64,000 bases of DNA from Anaeromicrobium sediminis (GTDB taxonomy: Bacteria; Bacillota; Clostridia; Peptostreptococcales; Thermotaleaceae). Below, one piece after another: positions 44,796-53,372 of the stretch. Position 1 is the first letter of the stretch; the number at the start of each line of letters is the position of its first letter. The notes beneath the pieces were generated by a model. The model searched no databases and was not told the DNA's origin. It was given only the letters and a program-made list of their open reading frames with translations. Location: NCBI RefSeq assembly GCF_002270055.1, contig NZ_NIBG01000012.1, positions 1 through 64,000 on the forward strand, given 5' to 3'. A program made the position numbers and the translations under genes.

Positions 44796-46778
44796 GTGAT
44801 TAAAATAGACAGGATATTTCAAAATTTCCCGGGAAAATTTTTAGTAAATGGCGAAAGAAATAGTGGGAAGACTAGTGCAGCCATAAAGTTATATAAAAAG
44901 TTAATAGAAAATAATATTAGTAGTGAAAAAATACTAGTTCTATATTCTGGCTCCATGGCAGGTCTAAATTGGAGAGAAAACTTAGTGTTTCCTAGTGTTA
45001 ATAAAATAAATGGACAGACTTATTATTCCTTTATAAAAAGTGAGTTAAATATATATTGGCCTATAGTTTTAGAAAATTGTCATAGGATTAATAAAAAGCT
45101 TATTAAGCCTAAGTTCATGTCCTATGATTTAAGCTATTATATGATGAAGCTTTTAGTTAACCATTATAGAAATAAAAAGAATATATTATTAGATATTACA
45201 TCCTCATCTGAGCGAGTTGCAAGGATGCTCATAAGCAATATTAATGTCTGTGCGGAAAACTTAGTGGATTTTGAAAAAATAGGAGAAAAACTATTTTATT
45301 CATTAGATCTTGCCACTACCCTTGAGCAAAATACTTATGATGAAATAAATACTGTAATTAATCAATATATAAGTAGTTTAATTGAAAAGGGAACGATAGA
45401 TTATGCTTTAAGTGTGTACTTATACAATGAATTTCTAATTAAAGATGAAACATACTTAAAGAAACTAAGAAATAGATTTGAGTATGTTATGGTAGATGAT
45501 TTTGAAAAAAGTAACAAGGCCATATTAAATCTCATAAATAAATTAGAACCTGAGGGCTTATATTTATTTGGTAATATGAAATTTAATAAAAGATATACTA
45601 AACATTTATTAGATTATATACAAATTCCTTTTGAAACTATAGATTTACTCTATAAAAGGGGTGAAAATTTAGTAGGAGATTTTACTCAAGATTTTGTAAA
45701 TTATCATATGGAGGGACAGTCACATAGGGAAAGTCACATTCCTGTTAAGGTAGAGAATAATCATATACTTAGGGGTCAGATGATAGAAGGTATTTGTGAA
45801 AAAATAGAAAGACTATTTAAGCAGGGGTATAATGCCAATGATATGGTCATAATTACACCTATTAAGGATGAAATTTTAGAGTACAGTATAAGAGAAAAAT
45901 TTGAGAATAATAACATAATGAGCTTCATAAATACGGAAAAAATAAGTAAAGATGAGCATATGCACTCCTTTGTATTTTTATGTGCCCTATGTAAAGATTT
46001 TAAAAAAGTAAATTTTAATAGGGATGATTATAAGAAATTTTTTATAAACTTCTTTCATTTGGATATGATAGATGCATCTAAATTAGGTGATGAAGCCCAT
46101 GAAAAGGGATTATTTAATGTGGATTTTCAGAGGGATGAATATAATAAATTAAAAGAATATATAGAAGATAGGATTAAAGAAAATTATAGGATAGATAAAT
46201 TAATGGAAAAAGTATATATAGATAAAATATTGAAAATGAATGATGGAGAAAAAAAGGCGGGCATTGTGAAAAACATAATAGAGACTAGTTCAAACTTTAT
46301 GGACATAATGGAGGATTTTAATAAGATAAAGAATCCAGAAGAAGAGCTTTTAAACCTACTCCTAGACGAGAAAATAAAATCAAATAAAACAAATGAATTT
46401 AGAGAATTTAAGGATAATGAAAATACTTTATTTATAATGACTCCAGATTCATATGTAAATTCAAATCTAAATAAAAAAATACAAATATGGATAGATATAA
46501 GCAGTACTACATGGAATATGAGGACTAAAAAGGAATTATCTAACCCCTATGTATTTAAAGTAAATAAAGATAAATATAATACCTATACGGAAGAACTAGA
46601 AGGTATGCTTGAGAAAGAAATTATATTATACAATGTTAGTACTTTATTAAGGGCCTGTACAGATGAAGTATACTTTTTTTCAAGTGAGTATTCTAAAAGG
46701 GGATATGAACAAAATAATACAATGTATGATATGTTATTAGATGCCCTAGAAAAGTTTGGTGATAATGATGAATTATAG
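44796..46778 (+). CDS. degenerate UvrD-like helicase homologue (AddB-like role?)
   Basis: 660 residues. A usable P-loop is seen at GERNSGKTSA (about 19-26), but the position where helicases have DEAQ/DECQ reads VMVDDFEKSNKAIL, and the QxxR motif VI is missing. The rest reads like an eroded SF1A helicase (FGNMKFNKRY at the motif III place, IITPIKD, IMTPDSYVNS, VDIS-like WIDISSTTW). It lacks a nuclease domain. It overlaps the next gene by about 11 bases and belongs with it and the nuclease, so it probably forms a complex as the inactive partner, as AddB does in AddAB. The start is uncertain: GTG 44796 has no good site, and GGGGTGAT lies just at it. Confidence 0.65.
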   Translation: MIKIDRIFQNFPGKFLVNGERNSGKTSAAIKLYKKLIENNISSEKILVLYSGSMAGLNWRENLVFPSVNKINGQTYYSFIKSELNIYWPIVLENCHRINKKLIKPKFMSYDLSYYMMKLLVNHYRNKKNILLDITSSSERVARMLISNINVCAENLVDFEKIGEKLFYSLDLATTLEQNTYDEINTVINQYISSLIEKGTIDYALSVYLYNEFLIKDETYLKKLRNRFEYVMVDDFEKSNKAILNLINKLEPEGLYLFGNMKFNKRYTKHLLDYIQIPFETIDLLYKRGENLVGDFTQDFVNYHMEGQSHRESHIPVKVENNHILRGQMIEGICEKIERLFKQGYNANDMVIITPIKDEILEYSIREKFENNNIMSFINTEKISKDEHMHSFVFLCALCKDFKKVNFNRDDYKKFFINFFHLDMIDASKLGDEAHEKGLFNVDFQRDEYNKLKEYIEDRIKENYRIDKLMEKVYIDKILKMNDGEKKAGIVKNIIETSSNFMDIMEDFNKIKNPEEELLNLLLDEKIKSNKTNEFREFKDNENTLFIMTPDSYVNSNLNKKIQIWIDISSTTWNMRTKKELSNPYVFKVNKDKYNTYTEELEGMLEKEIILYNVSTLLRACTDEVYFFSSEYSKRGYEQNNTMYDMLLDALEKFGDNDEL

Positions 46779-48858
46779 GGAAGATCAAAGTGAAATAATG
46801 AAATATGATGGGGGAACCATGGCCGTTGGAGCTGTTCCTGGAGCCGGAAAGACATTTATAGTGGCAAATTTAGTTGCTAAGCTGATAGAAGAAAAGAGAC
46901 ATTTGCCTGGGAAAATTCTTATAGTTACTTATATGAATAGTGCTGTGACTAATTTTAAGAATAGGATAGGAAATATTTTAAAAGAAAAGAATGTGGGAAA
47001 TAAAAGGGATTTTGAAGTAATGACTATTCATTCCTTGGCCTATAAGATACTTAGGGAAAAACCAGATGTGGTGGGAGTAAATGAGGATTTTGAAATATTA
47101 GATGAAGATAAGAAAAGATTTTTTATTAGTGAAGCCTTAAATAAATGGTTAAAAATTGAAGGGGAGGCCCTTTTTAGAAGTCTTTTAAAAAGTCCAAATA
47201 ACCAAGTTCAGTATGAAAGATGGAAAGGTGAGTTTATTAACATAAGTGGAGGAATCATATCTAAATTAAAATTGTTAGATATGAAACCAAAGGATTTTAA
47301 TGAAAAGATAGTTGGAAATTATGATCCATTACTTAAGGCCCTAGGTATCATATATGAAGAATATGATAAAAGTTTGAAAGTACATGGATTTATAGACTAT
47401 GATGATATTTTAAATATGGCCCATAAGATTATAAAGAAGGATAGGGAAGCCAGGAAAAAGTTTCAGAAGAAGTATACTTATATTTTTGAAGATGAATGTC
47501 AAGATTCTAACCTAATTCAATGTAAACTATTAAAATTGTTATCAAAGGATAATGATAATTTAGTTAGGGTAGGAGATTTAAATCAAAGTATAAATGGAAC
47601 ATTTTCTGCATCAGAACCAAGATTATTTAAAGAGTTTATGGATACGGCATCTAAATCCTATCTAATGGATAGGGCTTCTCGTAGTTCGAAAGACATTATA
47701 GATGTGGCAAACTATCTAGTAGACTATGTAATTAAGGTCCATCCTACTAGTGAATGTAGGGAGGCTTTAATGGATCAAAAAATAAAGACAGTAAATAAGG
47801 GCCCCTGGGGAGAAAATCCCATTACTGAAAAATATGGAGTCCATGCCTACGAAGTAGAAAGTGATAAAAGTGAAATAATAAAGACTTTAAAATTAATAAA
47901 GGCCTTTAAAAAGAAACATAATAATAAATCCATAGGGGTTCTTTTGCCAAGTAATGATGCGGTTAAAAAACTAGGAGAATTATTTAAAAGGGAAGGCATA
48001 GAATATGAAGATCTATCATCCATGTCTGAAGAAAAGTTTAAGGTTGTTAATTTAGCCATAGAGGTTATAAACTTCATAGATAAGCCCTATGATAAAAAAA
48101 CCTTAATAAATCTATTAAGCGTAATGGAGACGGAAGGATGGGAGTCTTTAGAGAGTCTAGATATACAATCCATATTAGAAGAAATAAGTGGGGAAAGTAG
48201 GAATATCATATTAAAGATTTTAGATATAAAGGATTTATCCTATGAAAATATATTGATTAGACTTATAGATATATTTCAATTGAAAGTGGAAGAGACTTCT
48301 TTAATTGAAAGTATAATATCTTACATACAGGTTTTTACCATGATAAATAAGGGGGCGTCCCTAGGAGATATAGGTAAAAATTTGAGAGAAAATAAAAGGG
48401 TATTTTTATCTATGGTTGAAGTAGTTTCAGATATAATTGGATATGAACCTAGGAAAGATAAAGTGACCATATGTACTTATCATAAATCAAAGGGACTTGA
48501 GTGGGATTTAGTTTTTTTACTTAATCTAACTAAATATAATTTTCCGTCTAGATTTACAGATAGTATAAGATCAGAATGCTGGTATCTTAGAAGTACCTAT
48601 GCTAACCCTAATGCGGTTTTAAATTCCCTGGTGGATAAATTAATAGGGAAAAGAATTCATGGTAACTACAGTATAAATGCAAAGATAGAAGTAATAAATG
48701 AAAGAATAAGGTTACTTTATGTGGGGATAACTCGTGCTAAAGAATACTTAATAGTAATGAGCAATAGATTAAATTCTAAAATAAATAAAAAACAATCTAG
48801 TAGTGAATACTTTAATATCCTAAGGGGTTATGTAAATGAGGAGGATAAGCCATGTTAG
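46768..48858 (+). CDS. UvrD/Rep-type SF1A DNA helicase
   Basis: About 696 residues with all helicase motifs: Q-region REDQSEI, Walker A AVPGAGKT, Ia TYMNSAVTNF, II FEDECQDSN, III GDLNQSINGTF, IV DRASRSS, V TYHKSKGLEWD, VI YVGITRAKEYL. It lacks the C-terminal nuclease of AddA; the nuclease is the next gene. TTG 46756, GTG 46759 and ATG 46765 are other starts; 46768 has GGTG six bases upstream. It overlaps the upstream gene by 11 bases and the nuclease gene by seven, so all three are coupled. Confidence 0.92.
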   Translation: MNYREDQSEIMKYDGGTMAVGAVPGAGKTFIVANLVAKLIEEKRHLPGKILIVTYMNSAVTNFKNRIGNILKEKNVGNKRDFEVMTIHSLAYKILREKPDVVGVNEDFEILDEDKKRFFISEALNKWLKIEGEALFRSLLKSPNNQVQYERWKGEFINISGGIISKLKLLDMKPKDFNEKIVGNYDPLLKALGIIYEEYDKSLKVHGFIDYDDILNMAHKIIKKDREARKKFQKKYTYIFEDECQDSNLIQCKLLKLLSKDNDNLVRVGDLNQSINGTFSASEPRLFKEFMDTASKSYLMDRASRSSKDIIDVANYLVDYVIKVHPTSECREALMDQKIKTVNKGPWGENPITEKYGVHAYEVESDKSEIIKTLKLIKAFKKKHNNKSIGVLLPSNDAVKKLGELFKREGIEYEDLSSMSEEKFKVVNLAIEVINFIDKPYDKKTLINLLSVMETEGWESLESLDIQSILEEISGESRNIILKILDIKDLSYENILIRLIDIFQLKVEETSLIESIISYIQVFTMINKGASLGDIGKNLRENKRVFLSMVEVVSDIIGYEPRKDKVTICTYHKSKGLEWDLVFLLNLTKYNFPSRFTDSIRSECWYLRSTYANPNAVLNSLVDKLIGKRIHGNYSINAKIEVINERIRLLYVGITRAKEYLIVMSNRLNSKINKKQSSSEYFNILRGYVNEEDKPC

Positions 48859-49583
48859 ATATAAGAAATTTAGAAGATTTTCATTATAGTCAAAACTCCT
48901 TAAATACATTTAAACAATGCCCATTAAAGTTCAAGTTAAAGTATATGGACAACATTAACTTTAAAAAGGATGAAGAAGGCTATTATGAAAATATAGAAAC
49001 GGGCCTTAATTTTCACTTATTATGTAATCGATATTTTTTAGGCATAGATACTAGCATAGGAGAACATACAAAGGATAAAGAAAAATTGGAAATCTGGGTA
49101 AAAAGCCTAAAATCCAATATACCTATAAATAAAGACTATACTTATTTAAGTGAATATACCATAAGAATGGCAAAAGATCATATGAGATTACAAGCCAATT
49201 ATGATTTAATAATATTGAAAGAAGATACTATAGAAATATGGGATTTTAAAACGGAAAGTAGAAAACCAATATATAGGGATTTAGAAAAGAGAATCCAGAC
49301 GGTAGTTTATATGTATGTATTAATGGAAAATCTAAATTTAGTAGGAAAACATATACAAATTTCCAATTTAAAAATGATTTATTATAATCCCCAATATGAA
49401 GACCATTTAATTGAAATAAACTATGATGAGTTTAAACATGAAGAAAATTATAAGAATATAAAGTATATAATAGATAGAATAAATGAATATGATTTTCAAG
49501 GTGAGTTTAACAAAAGTCTATATGGAAAATATTGTAATTACTGCGAATTTGAGAGAATATGTGAAGATAAAAGTGAATTTTAA
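48852..49583 (+). CDS. PD-(D/E)XK nuclease with predicted 4Fe-4S cluster (RecB/Cas4-like)
   Basis: 243 residues. N-terminal SQNSLNTFKQCPLKFK supplies C23. The catalytic core is D118 (YDLIIL), D131 and K133 (IWDFKTES), with Q149 and Y153 following in the QxxxY motif. Three more cysteines close the protein: C228, C231, C237 (YCNYCEFERIC). One N-terminal and three C-terminal cysteines is the Cas4/AddB iron-sulfur nuclease signature. No cas gene or CRISPR array is in the window. It starts inside the helicase gene and would supply cutting activity to the helicase pair. Confidence 0.88.
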   Translation: MLDIRNLEDFHYSQNSLNTFKQCPLKFKLKYMDNINFKKDEEGYYENIETGLNFHLLCNRYFLGIDTSIGEHTKDKEKLEIWVKSLKSNIPINKDYTYLSEYTIRMAKDHMRLQANYDLIILKEDTIEIWDFKTESRKPIYRDLEKRIQTVVYMYVLMENLNLVGKHIQISNLKMIYYNPQYEDHLIEINYDEFKHEENYKNIKYIIDRINEYDFQGEFNKSLYGKYCNYCEFERICEDKSEF

Positions 49584-49599
49584 AATTCACTTTTATCTT
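49564..49599. terminator. 36-bp perfect palindrome centred on the nuclease stop codon
   Basis: AAGATAAAAGTGAATTTT is followed directly by its exact inverse. The left half holds the last five sense codons and the first base of the TAA stop. It serves both the nuclease gene and the convergent ABC exporter gene. Confidence 0.88.
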
Positions 49600-49605
49600 T
49601 TTAGT

Positions 49606-51333
49606 TTACAAAATCTCTGGGCTTTTAAATTGCATATCATACAAGTTTTTATAAAGGCCACCATTATCTAGAAGTTCATTGTGGGTTCCTATTTCTTCTA
49701 CTTGATTATTGTTAAGAACTACTATTCTGCTAGCATTTTTAATAGTAGATAATCTATGGGCTATTATTAGGGTAGTTTTTCCATTAGATAGTTCATTTAG
49801 TGAATTTTGAAGTATGGATTCATTTTGAGTATCTAAGGAAGAAGTTGCTTCATCGAGTATTAGGATAGAAGGGTTTTTAAGAAATACCCGGGCAATGGCA
49901 ATTCTTTGCTTTTGCCCTCCTGATAATTGAATGCCTTGCTCACCTATGTAGGTATCATAACCTTTATCTAGAGAAATAATGTAATCGTGAATATTAGCCA
50001 TTTTTGCAGCACTAATTACATCTTCATAGGTGCTATTTAAATTTCCATAGCGTATGTTTTCGTAAATAGTTGACGTAAATAAAAATATGTTTTGATCAAC
50101 TATACCTATATGAGATCTTAAGGAATTTAGGGTGTAATTTTTCAAACTATTATTATCTATTAAAATATCACCATCACTGAGGTCATAAAATCTTGGTATT
50201 AAATTACAAAGGGTTGTTTTACCTACTCCCGATGGTCCAACAATAGCTAAGGTTTCCCCTCTATTTACTTTTAAGTTTATGCCCTTTAATACATAATTTT
50301 CATCATCATAAGAAAAGGATGCATTTTTAAATTCTATGTGCCCATGACATTTTTCTAGAGGAAGGGCATGTTCATGATCCTTTATATCTGGTTCTATACT
50401 CATAAGCTCATAAAATCTCTCAAAGCCAGCCATGGCAGATTCATACTGCTGAGTAAATTGACTAATTCGCCTTATGGGTTGAATGAAAAAACCCGTATAT
50501 AATAAATAAGCTACTAAATCTCCAGGGGTTATGGTTTCTGCCATCACTAAATATCCACCTACAACTAGAACTACTACTCTTAAAATATTTATGAGAAAAA
50601 ATATTCCTGTCATTAAGGTGGCCATGGAGGAAAAGCTCTTTTCTCTAGCCTTTTTAAATTCTAGATTTTGTCTATTAAATTTTTCCATTTCATATAATTG
50701 GTTATTAAAGGATGTTGAAACCTTTATACCTGATAGGGAATCCTGTACTTGGGCATTTACCTGGGCAATTTCTTTTTTTTCCCTTTTAAAAGCACGAGAC
50801 ATTTTTCTACGTTTGTTTATCCCGTATATAAGCATTATTGGAATAAAGGCAAATACTACTAAAGTTAAAAATACATTTATATTAATCAATACTATGAAGG
50901 ACCCTATTATCATAATTGAAGATAAAAATAAATCTTCAGGACCATGGTGGGCTAGTTCAGCAATGTCGTGTAAATCATTTACTATACGAGACATTAAGTG
51001 ACCTATTTTGTTATTATCATAATACTTAAAGGATAAACTCTGAAGATGTTTAAACAAATCCCTTCTCATATCATGTTCTATCCTAACTCCTAGAACATGT
51101 CCCCAATAATTTATTATATAATTGCATACTCCCTTTAAAATAAATAGACCAATCATTAAAAGTCCTATATAAAATAGGTTATCTATTTCCTTACTGGGAA
51201 TTATATTGTTAATTATTTTTCTTGAATAAGCAGGATAAGCTAGATTTACTAAACTGACCATTAAAGAAGCAAATAAATCTAAAATTAGGAGATGAGCATA
51301 AGGCTTATAATATGAAATAAATTTTTTAACCAT
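49606..51333 (-). CDS. ABC exporter, membrane and ATPase domains fused (MsbA/MDR type)
   Basis: A 575-residue half-exporter. Six transmembrane helices occupy about the first 310 residues, and the ATPase follows with Walker A GPSGVGKTT, signature LSGGQKQRIAIARV and Walker B ILILDEATSSLD. It probably works as a homodimer. Lipid, drug or peptide substrates are possible; context gives no hint. The start ATG has AAGGAGGTATAC upstream. Confidence 0.93.
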   Translation of the reverse strand: MVKKFISYYKPYAHLLILDLFASLMVSLVNLAYPAYSRKIINNIIPSKEIDNLFYIGLLMIGLFILKGVCNYIINYWGHVLGVRIEHDMRRDLFKHLQSLSFKYYDNNKIGHLMSRIVNDLHDIAELAHHGPEDLFLSSIMIIGSFIVLININVFLTLVVFAFIPIMLIYGINKRRKMSRAFKREKKEIAQVNAQVQDSLSGIKVSTSFNNQLYEMEKFNRQNLEFKKAREKSFSSMATLMTGIFFLINILRVVVLVVGGYLVMAETITPGDLVAYLLYTGFFIQPIRRISQFTQQYESAMAGFERFYELMSIEPDIKDHEHALPLEKCHGHIEFKNASFSYDDENYVLKGINLKVNRGETLAIVGPSGVGKTTLCNLIPRFYDLSDGDILIDNNSLKNYTLNSLRSHIGIVDQNIFLFTSTIYENIRYGNLNSTYEDVISAAKMANIHDYIISLDKGYDTYIGEQGIQLSGGQKQRIAIARVFLKNPSILILDEATSSLDTQNESILQNSLNELSNGKTTLIIAHRLSTIKNASRIVVLNNNQVEEIGTHNELLDNGGLYKNLYDMQFKSPEIL

Positions 51334-51430
51334 GTATACCTCCTTGTATGAAACAATAATCTGTCATAATATATTATGCTCATAAACATAAAAAAATTTT
51401 ATATACTTTTGGAGGTAAAAATTCACAATA

Positions 51431-51458
51431 TAAAAGAGAGTGTGATACACACCCTCTT
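51431..51458 (-). terminator. terminator of comFB
   Basis: On the minus strand AAGAGGGTGTG pairs with CACACTCTCTT (one mismatch), then TTTTAT. The stem begins within the stop codon. Confidence 0.75.
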
Positions 51459-51723
51459 AAACGTCATGTCTAGGTTTAGTAGAAACAATTTCTATAGCTT
51501 TTGCTATTTCCTTTACCACATCAGATATGAACTGCCTATCTAGACTCTTTGCTTTTAAATAGGATTCTCCATCAGATGTGACCACATACATGGGTTTCAG
51601 ATTATTTAAAGCTATGGCCTTAATATCATCTTTGCACATGTGGCAAGTACATAGAAAGGGATATTCATTTAATGTATTTGGTAACAAGTTATCAACAATA
51701 TATTCCATATAATTTTTCGGCAT
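51457..51723 (-). CDS. comFB: ComFB-family protein
   Basis: 88 residues. KNYMEYIVDNLLP, CTCHMCKDDIKAIALNNLKPMYVV and the final KPRH match the late-competence ComFB family (about 90 residues), with a CxC...C set of cysteines. Family members are found beside competence and, in cyanobacteria, cyclic-dinucleotide functions. There is no comFA or comFC here. The start ATG follows GGGGAGATAGAAAA. Confidence 0.9.
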   Translation of the reverse strand: MPKNYMEYIVDNLLPNTLNEYPFLCTCHMCKDDIKAIALNNLKPMYVVTSDGESYLKAKSLDRQFISDVVKEIAKAIEIVSTKPRHDV

Positions 51724-51862
51724 TTTTCTATCTCCCCTATTAAGCGTATAATACCATAATTCTACATTATACGCCTATTTTCCTTCAATAATTAATTTGG
51801 ACTAAATATTTATGAGGATTTTTGGTATTATATTTATATATGGACAATGGTAGGAGGATTTT

Positions 51863-52222
51863 ATGGAAAAAGATAGTATAATTTGTGGTTGTAATATAAT
51901 ACATGAAGATGTAGTAAATGAATTAAGAAAAAAGATGCCGGAAGAAGAAAAACTATATGATTTGGCAGAGCTTTTCAAAGTTTTTGGAGATGGGACTAGA
52001 ATAAAAATATTATGTGCTTTAATGCACTCGGAAATGTGTGTATGTGATATAGCTGCACTGCTTGAAATGAAGCAATCTGCCATATCCCATCAGCTTAGGG
52101 TATTAAAGCAGGCAAGATTAGTAAAGTACAGAAAAGATGGAAAAATGGTATATTATTCATTAGATGATAATCATGTAATGAATGTGTTTGATCAAGGGTT
52201 TAACCATATTAACCATAAATAA
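51863..52222 (+). CDS. ArsR/SmtB-family metal-responsive repressor, CadC-like
   Basis: 119 residues, winged helix. N-terminal C8 and C10 plus C59 and C61 in MCVCDIA make the alpha-3N metal site described for CadC (Cd/Pb/Zn/Bi). A second possible site is DDNHVMNVFDQGFNHINHK, with D/H/H/H in the last helix, which is the alpha-5 zinc site type. No cadA efflux pump gene is adjacent; a Nudix and a VTT gene follow, so its target is unclear. Start ATG follows TAGGAGGATTTT. Confidence 0.88.
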   Translation: MEKDSIICGCNIIHEDVVNELRKKMPEEEKLYDLAELFKVFGDGTRIKILCALMHSEMCVCDIAALLEMKQSAISHQLRVLKQARLVKYRKDGKMVYYSLDDNHVMNVFDQGFNHINHK

Positions 52223-52241
52223 AGGTTTCAAGAGGTGAATT

Positions 52242-52664
52242 ATGACAAGGGATGAATATTTACATGGATGCACAGGGGTGGTAGTAATTAAGGATAACCA
52301 CATATTGTTAGGAGAGAGATGTGATGATCAAGGATGGTCATTGGCAGGGGGAAAGCAAGAGAAAAATGAGACCTTAGAAGAGTGTGCCAAAAGGGAATTA
52401 AAAGAGGAATTTGGAATAGATTCATTGAAATTGAAATATTTAGGAAAAGTATATTCTAAAGCTATGGTAAAAGGAGTAGAGAAAAAAGTATCTCCTAGTA
52501 TATATGTTTGTGAAACATTTAAAGGTCAAATAAAATTAGATCTAAGGGAATTTAAAGATTATAAGTGGGTTCATATAAATAATGCTTTAAATATTGAAAA
52601 TTTATTTTTACCCAGTAGAGAAGGTATAAAGCTTTTAGAAAAAGAAGCTGGAGAAAAAATATGA
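52242..52664 (+). CDS. Nudix hydrolase
   Basis: 140 residues. The Nudix box is complete, from GGKQEKNETLEECA to KRELKEEFGI (G-x5-E-x7-REx2EExG). Cleaves a nucleoside diphosphate linked to an unknown group, probably a damaged nucleotide or sugar nucleotide. Start ATG follows AGAGGTGAATT. It shares four bases with the VTT gene. Confidence 0.92.
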   Translation: MTRDEYLHGCTGVVVIKDNHILLGERCDDQGWSLAGGKQEKNETLEECAKRELKEEFGIDSLKLKYLGKVYSKAMVKGVEKKVSPSIYVCETFKGQIKLDLREFKDYKWVHINNALNIENLFLPSREGIKLLEKEAGEKI

Positions 52665-53335
52665 GCTTGAAGAAAAAAGTCTTGTTTGCGACTTTAATCA
52701 TTATAGTTACTATTGTTCTAATAAATTTTTCCCAGATAAAAGATTTTTTTTCGCTGAAAAATCTTAAGATTAATGGAAATTTATTACATGATTATGTTGA
52801 AAACAATTATGGTAGTTCTGTACTAATATTTCTTTGTATAAGCATAGTTATAATGATTTTTGGAATACCTGCTGTAGGAGTAATATCTGTGGCTGGAGGT
52901 TTTTTATTTGATACTCTTTTAGGAAGTATATATAGTGACATAGGCATAACCATAGGCGCCATAATATCTTTTTTAGGAGCGAAACATTTATTTGGCCATT
53001 GGGTTCAATACAAATATAGGGATAAACTTCAAAAGTTTAACAGACACATTAGAAGAAGTGGAAATAGATATTTTTTAATAATAAGGTTTATATTAGTAAT
53101 ACCATCCTTTGTAGTAAATATTCTAGCAGGAGCATCAAAGGTGTCCACATTCACCTTTGCATGGACTACCTTTGTAGGCCTATTGCCTGAGATATTTATA
53201 TATGCTTATGCTGGAAATAAATTAGGTGATATAAACTCAATAGACGAAATTTTTTCCTTTGAAATTATATGTACATTTGTATTGATTGCTTTAATAATGC
53301 TTATACCAAATTTAATATATTGGAAAAAGAGGTAA
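52661..53335 (+). CDS. TVP38/TMEM64 (VTT/DedA-like) membrane protein
   Basis: 224 residues with about five helices. The central VTT stretch (GVISVAGGFLFDTLLGSIYS...GAIISFLGAKHLFG) and IRFILVIPSFVVNILAGASKV are typical. Homologues are proposed lipid scramblases. It overlaps the Nudix gene by ATGA. Its last codons are in a terminator arm. Confidence 0.87.
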   Translation: MSLKKKVLFATLIIIVTIVLINFSQIKDFFSLKNLKINGNLLHDYVENNYGSSVLIFLCISIVIMIFGIPAVGVISVAGGFLFDTLLGSIYSDIGITIGAIISFLGAKHLFGHWVQYKYRDKLQKFNRHIRRSGNRYFLIIRFILVIPSFVVNILAGASKVSTFTFAWTTFVGLLPEIFIYAYAGNKLGDINSIDEIFSFEIICTFVLIALIMLIPNLIYWKKR

Positions 53336-53372
53336 AAAATCTTAACTAGGATTTTTTACCTCTTTTTCCAAT
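53319..53372. terminator. 23-bp perfect inverted repeat joining two convergent genes
   Basis: The arm 53319-53341 is repeated exactly inverted at 53350-53372 around an eight-base loop. The left arm codes the end of the VTT protein and the right arm, on the other strand, codes part of the end of the GDT1-like protein, so the terminator is made wholly of coding ends. Confidence 0.9.

Noticed and set aside
48852-49583. cas4
   Set aside because: The domain pattern fits, but there is no CRISPR array or other cas gene, and the gene is coupled to helicase genes.
50531-51001. A 156-residue plus-strand frame inside the ABC exporter gene
   Set aside because: It is antisense to a well-supported transporter domain and has no ribosome site.
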